A stretch of DNA of 64,000 bases, taken from the NCBI RefSeq assembly GCF_001445575.1, contig NZ_CP013200.1, forward strand, positions 3,286,001 to 3,350,000, given 5' to 3'. Positions 55,960-64,000 of this stretch are shown in pieces (the stretch's first letter is position 1; each line of letters opens with the position of its first letter). This stretch comes from Arthrobacter alpinus. Its GTDB lineage: Bacteria > Actinomycetota > Actinomycetes > Actinomycetales > Micrococcaceae. Position numbers and translations under genes: made by a program. The notes under the pieces were generated by a model. The model was not told the DNA's origin. It did not search any database and saw only the letters and a program-made list of their open reading frames with translations.

Positions 55960-56598
55960 ATGAGCGAGACCAACAACTCCATCACCGTCACCGGGCACGG
56001 CGCAGTCCAGACCGCCCCGGACTTCTTCACCATCAACATCGGTATTGAGGCATCACAGCCCACCGTACGTGACGCATACTCTCAAGCTGGCGAGGCCCTC
56101 AACGCCGTCAACGCGAAACTGCAGACGTTGGGCGTGGAGCGCACATCCATCAGCTCCTCCACGCTGGATGTTCGCGTGGACAGCCGTTGGCAAGAAGGGC
56201 TGGGCACGGTAGTCACCGGGTACACGGTCTCCAGCACTCTCTCCGTATCCCTTCGTTACGACCAAGGCGCCCCGGACATCGTTGCTGCCGTGGTTGAGGC
56301 CGGCAACAACAACGTTCGACTCAACGGCATGTCCCCGGTCGTTTCCGATCCCTCCGCGGCACAGGACGAAGCCCGGGCTGCGGCATGGGCTGATGCACGC
56401 CGCGCCGCCGAAGTGTACGCACAGCTGGCCGGCCGCACCCTTGGTGCCGTGAAAAAAGTCCACGAAGGGAACATCCCCTCCGGCAGCCCACGCGCCATGA
56501 TGGCCCGCGCCGCCATGACGATGGACAGCGCCATGGCCATTGAGCCAGGGCAAAGCGATGTCACCATCGCCGTGCAGATCACCTGGTTGCTGAACTAG
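55960..56598 (+). CDS. SIMPL domain (DUF541) protein
   Basis: 212 residues. ITVTGHGAVQTAPDFFTINIGIEASQPTVRDAYSQAGEALNAVNAKL, then GYTVSSTLSVSLRYDQGAPDIVAAVVEAG and AWADARRAAEVYAQLAGRTLGAVKKVHEG are standard for DUF541/SIMPL. Homologues are periplasmic or stress-linked oligomers. No signal peptide is seen here. AGGAAGAG lies 8 bases before the ATG. Confidence 0.9.
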   Translation: MSETNNSITVTGHGAVQTAPDFFTINIGIEASQPTVRDAYSQAGEALNAVNAKLQTLGVERTSISSSTLDVRVDSRWQEGLGTVVTGYTVSSTLSVSLRYDQGAPDIVAAVVEAGNNNVRLNGMSPVVSDPSAAQDEARAAAWADARRAAEVYAQLAGRTLGAVKKVHEGNIPSGSPRAMMARAAMTMDSAMAIEPGQSDVTIAVQITWLLN

Positions 56599-56640
56599 GC
56601 CTCAGTAAATCAGCCACATAACTAAGCCCAAGAACAGACA

Positions 56641-56679
56641 GAGGAGCGGCCCCGGTGAGGTTCACCGGGGCCGCTCCTC
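56641..56679. terminator. Bidirectional terminator between the SIMPL operon and acyl-CoA ligase
   Basis: Perfect 18-bp stem gaggagcggccccggtga (56641-56658), 3-base loop, and its complement (56662-56679). It lies between convergent genes. Confidence 0.85.
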
Positions 56680-56757
56680 TGCGAGCGCCTAGCGTCAAGT
56701 GCAAAGCGTCAAGCCCGTTTCAACAAACTACTCGCAGACTGACCCACAAGCTGTGGC

Positions 56758-58257
56758 TCAAGAAACCTTGATCTCGCGCTTGAGGATCTTACCCGTGGGA
56801 CCCTTGGGCAGTGCGTCAACAATAATGACCTTGCGCGGATACTTATAGGCGGCCACTCGCTCCTTGACGAACTCTTGGATTTCCGCAGCCAACGCCTCCG
56901 GGTTCTCTGCGCCAACGGCACCTTCCTTCAGCGCTACCACGGCACACACTTCCTCACCGTGGACGTCGTCGGGCTTGCCCAGAACTGCAGCCTCGGCAAC
57001 GGCCGGGTGCTCGTATAGGACTTCTTCAATCTCGCGCGGATAGATGTTGTAACCGCCGCGCAGGATCATGTCCTTCTTCCGGTCCACAATGAAGAACACC
57101 CCATCTTCATCCTGGCGTCCCAGATCCCCCGTACGGAACCATCCGTCTGGGATAGCGGCCGCCGTCGCCTCGGGATTGTTCCAATACCCCTTCATAACAT
57201 AGGGGCCCGCCACGGCTATCTCCCCCACCGAGCCAGGTTCGACGTCGGCTCCCTCCTCATCGATGACCCTCAGTTGGGCTCCGGTCACCGCGGTTCCCAC
57301 GGAACCTGGCTTGCGAACGCCGTCGAGCTGGTTAAAACTGACCACGGGCGATGTCTCGGACAGCCCGTACCCCTCGAGCAAGGTGGCATTGAAGGTGGCT
57401 TCGAATTCGTGCAAGATTTCCACCGGCAGGGCCGATCCGCCGGAGGCCGCCAGCCGCAGACTGCTCAGGTCATAGTTTTCCCGGCCGGGAGCACGCAGCA
57501 GTGCAATGTACATGCTGGGGACGCCTTCAAAGATAGTGACCTTGTCCCGGGCGATGATCTCCAACGCCTTGACTGGATCGAAGCGGGGCAGCAGTGTCAC
57601 GGCAGCCCCTGCCATGACGGCAGAGTTCAGCGCGCAGGTCTGTCCAAAGATGTGGAAGAACGGCAGCCCGCCGAAAATCACGTCTCCGTCCCGGCTGCCG
57701 AAGAGAGCCACCGACACTTCAGCATTGCTGCGCAAGTTCTCGTGGGTGAGCTCGGCACCCTTGGGTTTGCCTGTGGTGCCGGAGGTGTACAAAATAACGG
57801 CCGTGTCATCCTTGGCGGCCTCAGCCACCTCATGGCGTGGCTCAAGCGGGGTCACCAGGGCCATGAAGCTCGCATCGATGGGAATGATTTCAGTTCCGGC
57901 TTCAGCCGCCCCGGCGGCCACCTCAGCCATGACACCTTCCCAGGCGAAGGCTAGTGTGGCGCCGGAATCCTGTAGGTGATAGGCCACTTCCCGGGCCTTC
58001 AAGAGTGGATTCAGTGGAACCACAATGGCCCCATAGCGCAAAATGCCGTAATAAATGGGCGGCATCTGCGGCAGGTTGGGTGAAATTAACGCCACCCGGT
58101 CCCCTGGCTTGACACCCCGCTGAGCCAGTAATGCCGCAACCTTGGCGCTGAGCACCTCGAGGGCTCCGTAGGTGATTTCAATGTCATCAAGTTTGATGAC
58201 AATCCCGCCTGGATTCCTGGTGGCGGAGGCGGGGACAATCGAGGCCAGATTCGTCAT
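56758..58257 (-). CDS. Long-chain fatty acid-CoA ligase (acyl-AMP synthetase)
   Basis: 499 residues of the adenylate-forming family. The P-loop is ILYTSGTTGKPKGAELTHENL (about residue 158). A5 is LLEGYGLSETSPVVSFN, A7/A8 are GWFRTGDLGRQDEDGVFFIVDRKKDMILRGGYNIYPREIEEVLY, and the catalytic Lys is in PKGPTGKILKREI. It activates a carboxylic acid to acyl-CoA; chain length is not readable. AAAGGAG lies 6 bases before the ATG. Confidence 0.9.
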   Translation of the reverse strand: MTNLASIVPASATRNPGGIVIKLDDIEITYGALEVLSAKVAALLAQRGVKPGDRVALISPNLPQMPPIYYGILRYGAIVVPLNPLLKAREVAYHLQDSGATLAFAWEGVMAEVAAGAAEAGTEIIPIDASFMALVTPLEPRHEVAEAAKDDTAVILYTSGTTGKPKGAELTHENLRSNAEVSVALFGSRDGDVIFGGLPFFHIFGQTCALNSAVMAGAAVTLLPRFDPVKALEIIARDKVTIFEGVPSMYIALLRAPGRENYDLSSLRLAASGGSALPVEILHEFEATFNATLLEGYGLSETSPVVSFNQLDGVRKPGSVGTAVTGAQLRVIDEEGADVEPGSVGEIAVAGPYVMKGYWNNPEATAAAIPDGWFRTGDLGRQDEDGVFFIVDRKKDMILRGGYNIYPREIEEVLYEHPAVAEAAVLGKPDDVHGEEVCAVVALKEGAVGAENPEALAAEIQEFVKERVAAYKYPRKVIIVDALPKGPTGKILKREIKVS

Positions 58258-58436
58258 GGTGCTCCTTTAATGCAGGAGATGCCTGAGTCCAGAGTCCATC
58301 ATCGGCAATGAAGGCTGGAATCAAACACCAGGAGACGCCGTCGTCCCATGCCACCACCCTAACGTGCATAAGCGTGATTCACACCACATTACTACTGGCC
58401 AGTAGCTATTTCCCACCATCAATACCTTGCTGTGAA

Positions 58437-58454
58437 TTAGAATATATGTTCTAA
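58437..58454. promoter_or_regulatory. SOS-box-like palindrome upstream of the radical SAM gene
   Basis: ttagaatatatgttctaa is a perfect inverted repeat (TTAGAA, 6 bases, TTCTAA). It contains GAATATATGTTC, one base from the actinobacterial LexA pattern GAAC-N4-GTTC. It ends 7 bases before the ATG. Confidence 0.5.
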
Positions 58455-58461
58455 TCGAGGA

Positions 58462-59697
58462 ATGCGGTGGACTAATCAACAAATCAACCAGCCACTTTTT
58501 CCCGAACAGCTGGCCGTTTCGCCAGCTCAGGTGGCACCTGAGTTACCTCCCGGCGCGCCGCTACTTCCCTTAGCTGGACTGGTCAAGAGCGTTCAAACCC
58601 CTGAGTTTGCCGGCATTACTTTTCATGAGGTTTTGTCCAAGTCCGCGTTGAACAAGGTTCCTCCCAGCTCCACCATGCCATTTGAATGGACGGTCAATCC
58701 GTACCGGGGTTGCTCCCATGCTTGCGTCTACTGCTTTGCTCGCAAGAGCCACACCTATCTGGACTTTGATCCCGGGGTGGATTTCGATTCTCAGGTTGTC
58801 GTCAAGGTCAATGTTGCTCAGGTGCTGCGCAAGGAATTGTTCAAGACCTCATGGCAGCACCACCACGTTGCATTGGGCACCAATACGGATCCATACCAAC
58901 GCGCGGAAGGCCGCTATCAACTCATGCCCGGCATTATTAAGGCTCTGGCCGATTCCGGGACCCCGTTTTCCATTCTGACCAAGGGCACGCTGCTGGCGCG
59001 GGACATCCCCGTCTTGCGAGAGGCCGGACGCCAGGTCAGTGTTGGGATGGGGATCTCTCTGGCGTTATTGGATGAAGGTCTGGCCCAGACCTTGGAGCCG
59101 GGCACCCCGTCTCCCAAGGCCCGCTTGTCCTTGATCAGCAAGCTGCGCGATGCAGGCCTGCCGTGCGGTGTCATGGCCATGCCCATCCTGCCGTGGCTCA
59201 CCGATTCAGAAGAGTCCCTGGACGCGCTCTTCGCCGCCCTAGCTGAGGCTGGTGCAACGGGTGTGAGCGCCGGAGCCCTATACCTGCGCCCAGGCACCCG
59301 TGAGTGGTTCATGCAGTGGCTGGCCCGCGAGCACCCCTCATTGGTAGGGCGCTACCAGCGGCTCTACGGCTCTGGAGCCTACGCCTCCAAGGAGTACCGG
59401 CAATGGCTGGCCGCCCGGGTCAACGAGGCCAAAGCCCGCAACGGCTTTGGCAAGCAGGGCTTCATCCACGATCCAAGGCAGGAAGAGGCTCAATACCCGG
59501 CCGGGAGCATGCCCATCCCACACAATGTCGAGGTTGAGCGCCTGCGTCCCCTAGCGGGCGGCGGATTCCGCGGCATACCCTCTTCCACAGCCACAGCCAG
59601 CGAAGCAAATAGGGGAAGCGCCAGTGCAGGCATGACAAAAGCGGGGACCCCGAAGGGGATCCCCGCCTCGTCCAACCTTGAGCCCACCTTGTTCTAA
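58462..59697 (+). CDS. Rv2578c family radical SAM protein
   Basis: 411 residues. The 4Fe-4S cluster motif is YRGCSHACVYCFAR (CxxxCxxC, about residue 84), with FEWTVNPYRG before it and VALGTNTDPYQRAEGRYQLMPGIIKAL after it, as in Rv2578c and SplB-like proteins. The C-terminal 60 residues are Ser/Thr/Ala-rich and variable. As I recall, the mycobacterial homologue has a LexA site; a similar palindrome is present here, so a DNA-damage role is plausible. Confidence 0.9.
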   Translation: MRWTNQQINQPLFPEQLAVSPAQVAPELPPGAPLLPLAGLVKSVQTPEFAGITFHEVLSKSALNKVPPSSTMPFEWTVNPYRGCSHACVYCFARKSHTYLDFDPGVDFDSQVVVKVNVAQVLRKELFKTSWQHHHVALGTNTDPYQRAEGRYQLMPGIIKALADSGTPFSILTKGTLLARDIPVLREAGRQVSVGMGISLALLDEGLAQTLEPGTPSPKARLSLISKLRDAGLPCGVMAMPILPWLTDSEESLDALFAALAEAGATGVSAGALYLRPGTREWFMQWLAREHPSLVGRYQRLYGSGAYASKEYRQWLAARVNEAKARNGFGKQGFIHDPRQEEAQYPAGSMPIPHNVEVERLRPLAGGGFRGIPSSTATASEANRGSASAGMTKAGTPKGIPASSNLEPTLF

Positions 59698-59769
59698 GCT
59701 TTGGGGCCGAGCCCAACTTGTTCGCGGTTGGTGCTCTGTCAGGCTGTCAGCTTTGGCCGCTGCGCAGTC

Positions 59770-60309
59770 TTACTTGATGAACGCAACGTTGAACGGGAAC
59801 TTGTACGTTTGCCCGTTGCGGAACTGATTGGGTGCGTTCACTGCGGCGATGATGTGGATGATGAACAGCGCTACTCCGGCAATTCCGAAGATGACACCCA
59901 AGTAGGGAATGAACGTCAAGACAAAGGCAATGACGCGCAGGATCGAGAAGTTCAGGTTCTGCCGGTGGAAATCATCCGCAAAGCTGTTCTTGCCCTTCTC
60001 CGTGAGGAAGAAGATCAGTGCCGGAATCCAGCTGAAGAAGACGGAGAGCCAATAGTTCAAAACCACTGTGCCTGCGGGATCAACAGCACCCTGCTGGTAC
60101 TGCTGGCTTTGAGTTTGCGGGTATGGCTGCTGGGCCGGGGTTTGCGGATACTGCGGTGCAGCAGTGGGCTGCTGATACTGCGCCGGAGCCTGCTGGGCGG
60201 GCTGGCCATAGCCGGGCTGCTGGTACGGGATGGGGCCGGTGGGCTCTGGTGAGTTGTATCCCGGAGGCGTTGGCCCAACGGGGGGTGTGGGGGAATTATT
60301 CTCGCTCAT
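59770..60309 (-). CDS. DUF4870 domain membrane protein
   Basis: 179 residues. The first 80 residues are Pro/Gln/Tyr-rich repeats (PGYGQPAQQAP, PQYPQTPAQQPYPQ). The DUF4870 domain follows with three membrane helices: LNYWLSVFFSWIPALIFFLTEK, FHRQNLNFSILRVIAFVLTFIPYLGVIF and GVALFIIHIIAAVNA. The tail QFRNGQTYKFPFNVAFIK is typical. Function unknown. Confidence 0.85.
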   Translation of the reverse strand: MSENNSPTPPVGPTPPGYNSPEPTGPIPYQQPGYGQPAQQAPAQYQQPTAAPQYPQTPAQQPYPQTQSQQYQQGAVDPAGTVVLNYWLSVFFSWIPALIFFLTEKGKNSFADDFHRQNLNFSILRVIAFVLTFIPYLGVIFGIAGVALFIIHIIAAVNAPNQFRNGQTYKFPFNVAFIK

Positions 60310-60469
60310 GTGCTCTCTCCTTGGTCAGAAACCTTGGTTACCAATCTAGTCGTTTTCCGCGCCCCGTGCCCGTAATTGACGGAAAATTCAACGGCTTTTA
60401 AAGCAGTCAAGGCGGCAGGAACATCTGGGTTCCGGCCGCCTTGCGCGTGAGTGGCGCTACCTCAACGAA

Positions 60470-60661
60470 TTATCCGCTCTTACGGCGGAACTCGCGCTTG
60501 GCTGCTGCTGCTCCGTGGGAGGCATTAATCTTGGGTCCACCCTTGGCAGACACGCTTCCGTGCTGCTGGTTCTTCTTGTTCTCTAGCGCCTGCCGAAACT
60601 TTTCCTTCGTTTCTTCGCTGGCACCTGCGGCGGTTTGATCGTCGTGGTGATTACTCGTCAT
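60470..60661 (-). CDS. DUF5302 domain protein, 63 residues
   Basis: Short, charged, probably disordered: ETKEKFRQALENKKNQQHGS, then KINASHGAAAAKREFRRKSG. This matches the actinobacterial DUF5302 family. GGAGG lies about 6 bases before the ATG. Confidence 0.85.
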   Translation of the reverse strand: MTSNHHDDQTAAGASEETKEKFRQALENKKNQQHGSVSAKGGPKINASHGAAAAKREFRRKSG

Positions 60662-60734
60662 GGCACAACCTCCTTGGGGTCTTCAGCACCCAGTCTGGCA
60701 CAGGACCTTGGATTCTCAACACCCGTTGGGCGAA

Positions 60735-61163
60735 TTATGGTTGGCTGGTGAAGGCGATCAAGGCATGCACAATGGGCAAGTCAGCGGGAATCCACGGCAA
60801 TTCCAGGATTTGAGGCCCTGCTAGCTCAACCCACAGCAGCGCATCGTGATCTTCCAGTGGTTCTGGTGTGCCCTTCGTTGTCTGCGCCAGCCACACGCGC
60901 ATGGCGGCGCCAGAATTCAAAGGCCAGCCGTCCGGCGTCGTGCCTGCCAGCTCTGCGCCCAACGTTACTGTGATGCCTAACTCTTCTTGGAGTTCCCGGT
61001 GCAGGGCCTGTGCCGGCTCTTCACCGGGCTCAATTTTCCCGCCGGGAAACTCCCACATGCCCGCAAACTCGGGAGGGGCCGTTCGCCGGGCTGCCAATAA
61101 TGTGCGGGGATTCTCGAGCGAGTCAACGAGTGCTGCGCCTACGATTTGTTTCATTGTCGTCAC
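60735..61163 (-). CDS. NUDIX hydrolase, MutT-like (deoxy)nucleoside triphosphate pyrophosphohydrolase
   Basis: 142 residues. Nudix box [24 protein letters not shown] (about residues 41-64) with all conserved Glu. Preceded by [19 protein letters not shown], typical of MutT/CTP-type enzymes that clean the nucleotide pool (for example 8-oxo-dGTP). The exact substrate is not readable. Confidence 0.92.
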   Translation of the reverse strand: MTTMKQIVGAALVDSLENPRTLLAARRTAPPEFAGMWEFPGGKIEPGEEPAQALHRELQEELGITVTLGAELAGTTPDGWPLNSGAAMRVWLAQTTKGTPEPLEDHDALLWVELAGPQILELPWIPADLPIVHALIAFTSQP

Positions 61164-61288
61164 CAGCTAAGTCTAGGGCGAACTAGAATGATCATGGCAT
61201 CTTCATGCCCCAGCCGCTGCGCACTGTGGCGCCGGCACCTCCCGCCGACGGCGGATCCACACAACCCACTTTGTGAAAGTTATTCTCC

Positions 61289-62491
61289 ATGTCCCTGCTT
61301 AAATCCCAGCGCGGCCACACCCCGCCCTCGCCCAACGCCGTTGCCTGGGCGATCCTGGCCCTGGCCATTGGTGGCTTCGGCATTGGCACCACCGAATTCG
61401 CCATGATGGGCTTGCTGCCCAATGTTGCAGAGGGCGTGGGCGTCAGTGTGCCGACCGCAGGCCATGTCATCTCCGCCTATGCCCTCGGCGTAGTGGTAGG
61501 CGCACCGTTACTGGTCGCCATTGGTGCGAAAATGGCGCGCAAAACCTTGGCTCTGGGGCTGATGGGGCTTTTTACCGTGGGCAACTTGCTCTCCGTCTTC
61601 GCTCATGACTACACCACCTTGCTGGTCACACGCTTCATTGCGGGTCTGCCACACGGCGCCTTCTTTGGGGTAGCCGCGGTACTGGCCGCCTCATTGGTGG
61701 CGCCTAGCAAACGAGGGCGGGCCATTTCCATGGTCATGATGGGTCTGTCCATCGCAAACGTCCTCGGCGTCCCGCTGGCCACCTATGTAGGCCAGCAGTT
61801 CGGGTGGCGCTGGCTGTTCGTGCTGGTCGCAATCATCGGCGTCATCACGATGGTGTGCATCACGGCATTCATTCCCACTCAAGGGGTTCAGCCCGGTGCC
61901 AGCTTGCGCAAGGAATTGGGCGCCTTGCGTCGCGGCCAGGTCTGGCTGACCCTGCTGGTAGGCGTGGTTGGTTTTGGTGGCTTCTTTGCCGTCTATACCT
62001 ACGTCGCCAACACCATGACGGATGTGGCCGGCTTTGATTCAGGATTCCTTCCCGTCATTGTAGGTCTCTACGGGGTGGGCATGGTGGTGGGAAACTACAT
62101 CGGTGGACGGCTCGCCGACTGGTCCGTCATGGGCAGCATCTACGCTGTCATGGCTTTCATCGCTGCAATGCTGGTGCTGTACGCAGCCTCGGTTCACATT
62201 CAGTGGATGGCGTTGCTGATGATCTTCGTCATTGGCGCCTCGGGTGCCATGCTTATTCCTTCGCTGCAGACGCGTCTCTTGGATGTCTCCCCGGGGGCGC
62301 CAACATTGGCGTCCTCCTTGAACCACTCGGCGCTGAACATGGCCAACGCGCTTGGCGCCTTCGTGGGTGGGCTCGTCATCACGTGGGGATGGGGATACAC
62401 CGCCCCGGCTCTGGTGGGCGCCGTCTTGGCAGTGCTGGGACTGGGCATCGCCCTCCTCAGCGGGCTACTTGATAAGGCCGGCAAGAACTAA
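61289..62491 (+). CDS. MFS transporter, DHA1 family (AraJ/chloramphenicol-exporter-like)
   Basis: 400 residues, 12 predicted helices. The first helix AWAILALAIGGFGIGTTEFAMMGLLP and HVISAYALGVVVGAPLLVAIGAKMARKTL (motif A region) are diagnostic for this branch; GLPHGAFFGVAAVLAASLV and SLNHSALNMANALGAFVGG also fit. Family members export drugs, arabinose or similar small molecules. Followed by a hairpin terminator. Confidence 0.9.
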   Translation: MSLLKSQRGHTPPSPNAVAWAILALAIGGFGIGTTEFAMMGLLPNVAEGVGVSVPTAGHVISAYALGVVVGAPLLVAIGAKMARKTLALGLMGLFTVGNLLSVFAHDYTTLLVTRFIAGLPHGAFFGVAAVLAASLVAPSKRGRAISMVMMGLSIANVLGVPLATYVGQQFGWRWLFVLVAIIGVITMVCITAFIPTQGVQPGASLRKELGALRRGQVWLTLLVGVVGFGGFFAVYTYVANTMTDVAGFDSGFLPVIVGLYGVGMVVGNYIGGRLADWSVMGSIYAVMAFIAAMLVLYAASVHIQWMALLMIFVIGASGAMLIPSLQTRLLDVSPGAPTLASSLNHSALNMANALGAFVGGLVITWGWGYTAPALVGAVLAVLGLGIALLSGLLDKAGKN

Positions 62492-62533
62492 CTCCTCCCA
62501 GACAAAATGCACATAAGCGCCAGACAAACAAGA

Positions 62534-62564
62534 ATCCCGCAGCTAGTTTTACTAGGTGCGGGAT
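62534..62564 (+). terminator. Terminator of the MFS gene
   Basis: Stem atcccgcagctagt (62534-62547) and actaggtgcgggat (62551-62564), one mismatch, loop ttt, followed by CCTTTGTTTA on the plus strand. Confidence 0.8.
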
Positions 62565-62731
62565 CCTTTGTTTAACACAGCGTTCCGGCGGGTTCAGCCT
62601 GCCAGAGACGGTTCTAGTGGAAACTTTCCAGGCAGGCGTCCGGTTCGACAGGAGGAGCTGAACTGCAGGAGTTGCTCTGCAGGAGGAGCCGCGCGTCTCA
62701 TGCGGTCAGCTCGCACCGGTCACGGTGCTGC

Positions 62732-63640
62732 CTAGGCGCGGTGCTGGGCCCTTGCGCTGGCGTACAGGCACACTGTTGCGGCCGTTCCCAGGTTCAGTGA
62801 CTCTGCCGCGCCGTAGACGGGCACAGCGACCCGGTGATCAGCCAGGGCTTTTTCCTCGCCTGCGAGGCCTTGTGCTTCGTTGCCAAACATCCAGAGGGTG
62901 GGCCGCTCTAGTTCGTAGCTGGAATCCGGGATTTCCTGATCGAAGGCACGCGCCGCGCTCTCGTCCTGCAGCAGGTCCAGGTTCAGCTGCCCATAACCGT
63001 CGGCGGCGAGGATGCCCACACCGGCAGCCTTGGCGGCGGCAACCACATCGGCTAGATCTGCTCCAAGAACAACCGGGAGGTGGAACAACGATCCCGCTGT
63101 GGAGCGGACAGTTTTGGGGTTGTAGACATCCACGCTGGAGTTGGAGAAGATCACGGCGTCGGCACCCGCAGCATCAGCGGCACGCAGCACAGTCCCGGCG
63201 TTTCCCGGGTCCTGCACGCGGCACAACATGGCGATCAATTTCGGCTTGGCAGCAAAGACCTCCGCCAACGGCACGTCCACAAAGTTACAGACAGCCACAA
63301 TGCCCTGAGGTGCCACGGTATCGGTCATGGCGGACAACACGAGTTCACTGGCAACGCGAACCTGTACACGGGATCCCGGTGCAGCAGCAGCTTCAACCAG
63401 CTCCGGGTACTTCCTCAAGCTCTCAACAGTGCCGTACAACGCTTCCACCACGGCTGTGCCGCCAGCGGCGAGGCATTCGCGGTGGGCGCGCAATGCTTCA
63501 CGGACAGACTGTGGGCCTTCAGCCAGGAACTGACGGCGCTTTAAACGGCCCGAGCGCCCGGTCAGCTTCGCAACATCCCTCACACGATCTGCTCGAGGAT
63601 TGGTCATTGCTTCTGCTGGCGGGCGCCCGGTTTCACTCAT
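62732..63640 (-). CDS. TrmH (SpoU) family RNA 2'-O-methyltransferase
   Basis: About 302 residues. N-terminal substrate-binding domain RRQFLAEGPQSVREAL; the SPOUT knot motifs are LCRVQDPGNAGTVLRAADAAGADAVI, LWMFGNEAQGL and VPVYGAAESLNLGTAATVCLYA. Probably methylates 23S rRNA (TsnR/RlmB-like); the target is not readable. The start ATG at 63640 is chosen; 63607 is possible. It follows rplT, as in many actinobacteria. Confidence 0.92.
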   Translation of the reverse strand: MSETGRPPAEAMTNPRADRVRDVAKLTGRSGRLKRRQFLAEGPQSVREALRAHRECLAAGGTAVVEALYGTVESLRKYPELVEAAAAPGSRVQVRVASELVLSAMTDTVAPQGIVAVCNFVDVPLAEVFAAKPKLIAMLCRVQDPGNAGTVLRAADAAGADAVIFSNSSVDVYNPKTVRSTAGSLFHLPVVLGADLADVVAAAKAAGVGILAADGYGQLNLDLLQDESAARAFDQEIPDSSYELERPTLWMFGNEAQGLAGEEKALADHRVAVPVYGAAESLNLGTAATVCLYASARAQHRA

Positions 63641-63672
63641 AATTAGGACCTTATCAGTCACTACTCATGAAC

Positions 63673-63692
63673 AAGGAACTGGAGAGTTCCTT
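63673..63692 (-). terminator. Short hairpin after rplT
   Basis: aaggaact (63673-63680), loop ggag, agttcctt (63685-63692). It lies 17 bases past the rplT stop on the minus strand; a weak or partial terminator before trmH. Confidence 0.4.
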
Positions 63693-63708
63693 CAGGGTAT
63701 TTCTAGAA

Positions 63709-64000
63709 TTACTTTGCTACCGGAGCTGAGGTATCAGCAGGCAGTGCAGCCTTGGCGATGTTCACCAGAGCGGCGAAAGCACCGGCGTCGTTGACGGCCA
63801 GGTCGGCCAGCATGCGACGGTCAACCTCGATCGCAGCAGCCTTCAGGCCCTGGATCAAGCGGTTGTAGGTCAGGCCGTTGGCGCGTGAGGCAGCGTTGAT
63901 ACGCTGGATCCACAGGCGACGGAAGTCACCCTTACGCTTGCGGCGGTCACCGTAGCTGTAAACAAACGAGTGCAGCAGCTGCTCTTTGGCCTTGCGGTAC
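63709..64000 (-). CDS. rplT: 50S ribosomal protein L20, C-terminal part
   Basis: The visible 96 residues read [35 protein letters not shown], then [29 protein letters not shown] and end [10 protein letters not shown]20 binds 23S rRNA early in large-subunit assembly. The N-terminus lies beyond the window edge. Confidence 0.96.
   Translation of the reverse strand, partial: YRKAKEQLLHSFVYSYGDRRKRKGDFRRLWIQRINAASRANGLTYNRLIQGLKAAAIEVDRRMLADLAVNDAGAFAALVNIAKAALPADTSAPVAK

Noticed and set aside
62600..62710. tRNA-like TTCGA segment (ggttcgacagg near 62641)
   Set aside because: No acceptor, D or anticodon stem can be formed around it.

Overview
The window is chromosomal DNA from a high-GC actinobacterium of the Micrococcaceae, most like Arthrobacter or a close relative. 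The evidence is the gene order rplT-trmH ... pheS-pheT ... argC-J-B-D-F-R-G-H ... tyrS-rrn ... HAD-tlyA-nadK-recN-pyrG, a mycothiol-type (MDMPI) enzyme, a 16S-23S spacer without tRNA genes, frequent GTG starts and apparently leaderless genes, and the Actinobacteria-type proteins DUF5302, the Rv2578c-family radical SAM protein and HelD/HelR.

Layout. 1-8.4 kb is a tightly overlapping minus-strand operon: a TPR protein with a long Asp/Arg/Gly/Pro repeat tract, a HAD phosphatase, a 63-residue protein, TlyA rRNA methylase, NAD kinase, RecN and CTP synthase (cut by the window edge). 8.5-9.5 kb holds two small minus-strand genes. 9.7-15.3 kb is one complete rRNA operon (16S-23S-5S, minus strand) with its leader, an antitermination-like motif in leader and spacer, and a perfect 19-bp 23S processing stem. 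15.8-22.5 kb carries tyrS, an RNA-polymerase-associated HelD-type helicase, apt, a GNAT acetyltransferase and two divergent DNA-alkylation glycosylase genes; the mpg copy has an in-frame TAG. 23.0-24.4 kb is an odd unit: a DUF559/AbiEi-like nuclease-fold gene between two copies of a palindrome, each with a GC-rich simple-repeat tract on its outer side. 25.2-34.3 kb is the complete arginine cluster argCJBDFRGH with ARG-box-like sites before argC and argG.

34.4-50.2 kb is a mixed-orientation segment between pheT and argC, which I recall as usually close neighbours in this group. It contains a Pls/PosA-type single-module NRPS of about 1,321 residues (adenylation, thiolation, six membrane helices, three C-terminal acceptor domains) with a lysine-like specificity code, an M1 metallopeptidase and a phosphopantetheinyl transferase. 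This looks like an epsilon-poly-lysine-type amino-acid homopolymer cassette. PPK2, a TetR/VOC/YceI locus, a GntR/DUF1648 pair and small genes follow. 50.5-64 kb returns to conserved genes: pheST, two paralogous lipoproteins with a HESGH protein and a SIMPL protein, an acyl-CoA ligase, a radical SAM repair-type protein with an SOS-like box, DUF4870, DUF5302, Nudix, an MFS exporter, a TrmH-family methyltransferase and rplT.

A caution applies throughout. At least six and probably seven genes (recN, nadK, tlyA, the 63-residue gene, the Pls gene, probably the M1 gene, and the VOC gene) are each split by a one-base deletion, nearly always in a run of G or C. Restoring one base rebuilds the family-typical protein, and in two cases the ATGA overlap with the next gene. 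I therefore treat them as intact genes with probable sequencing or assembly indels. Two other genes (mpg and the DUF1648 gene) are interrupted by in-frame TAG codons, which the indel explanation does not cover.
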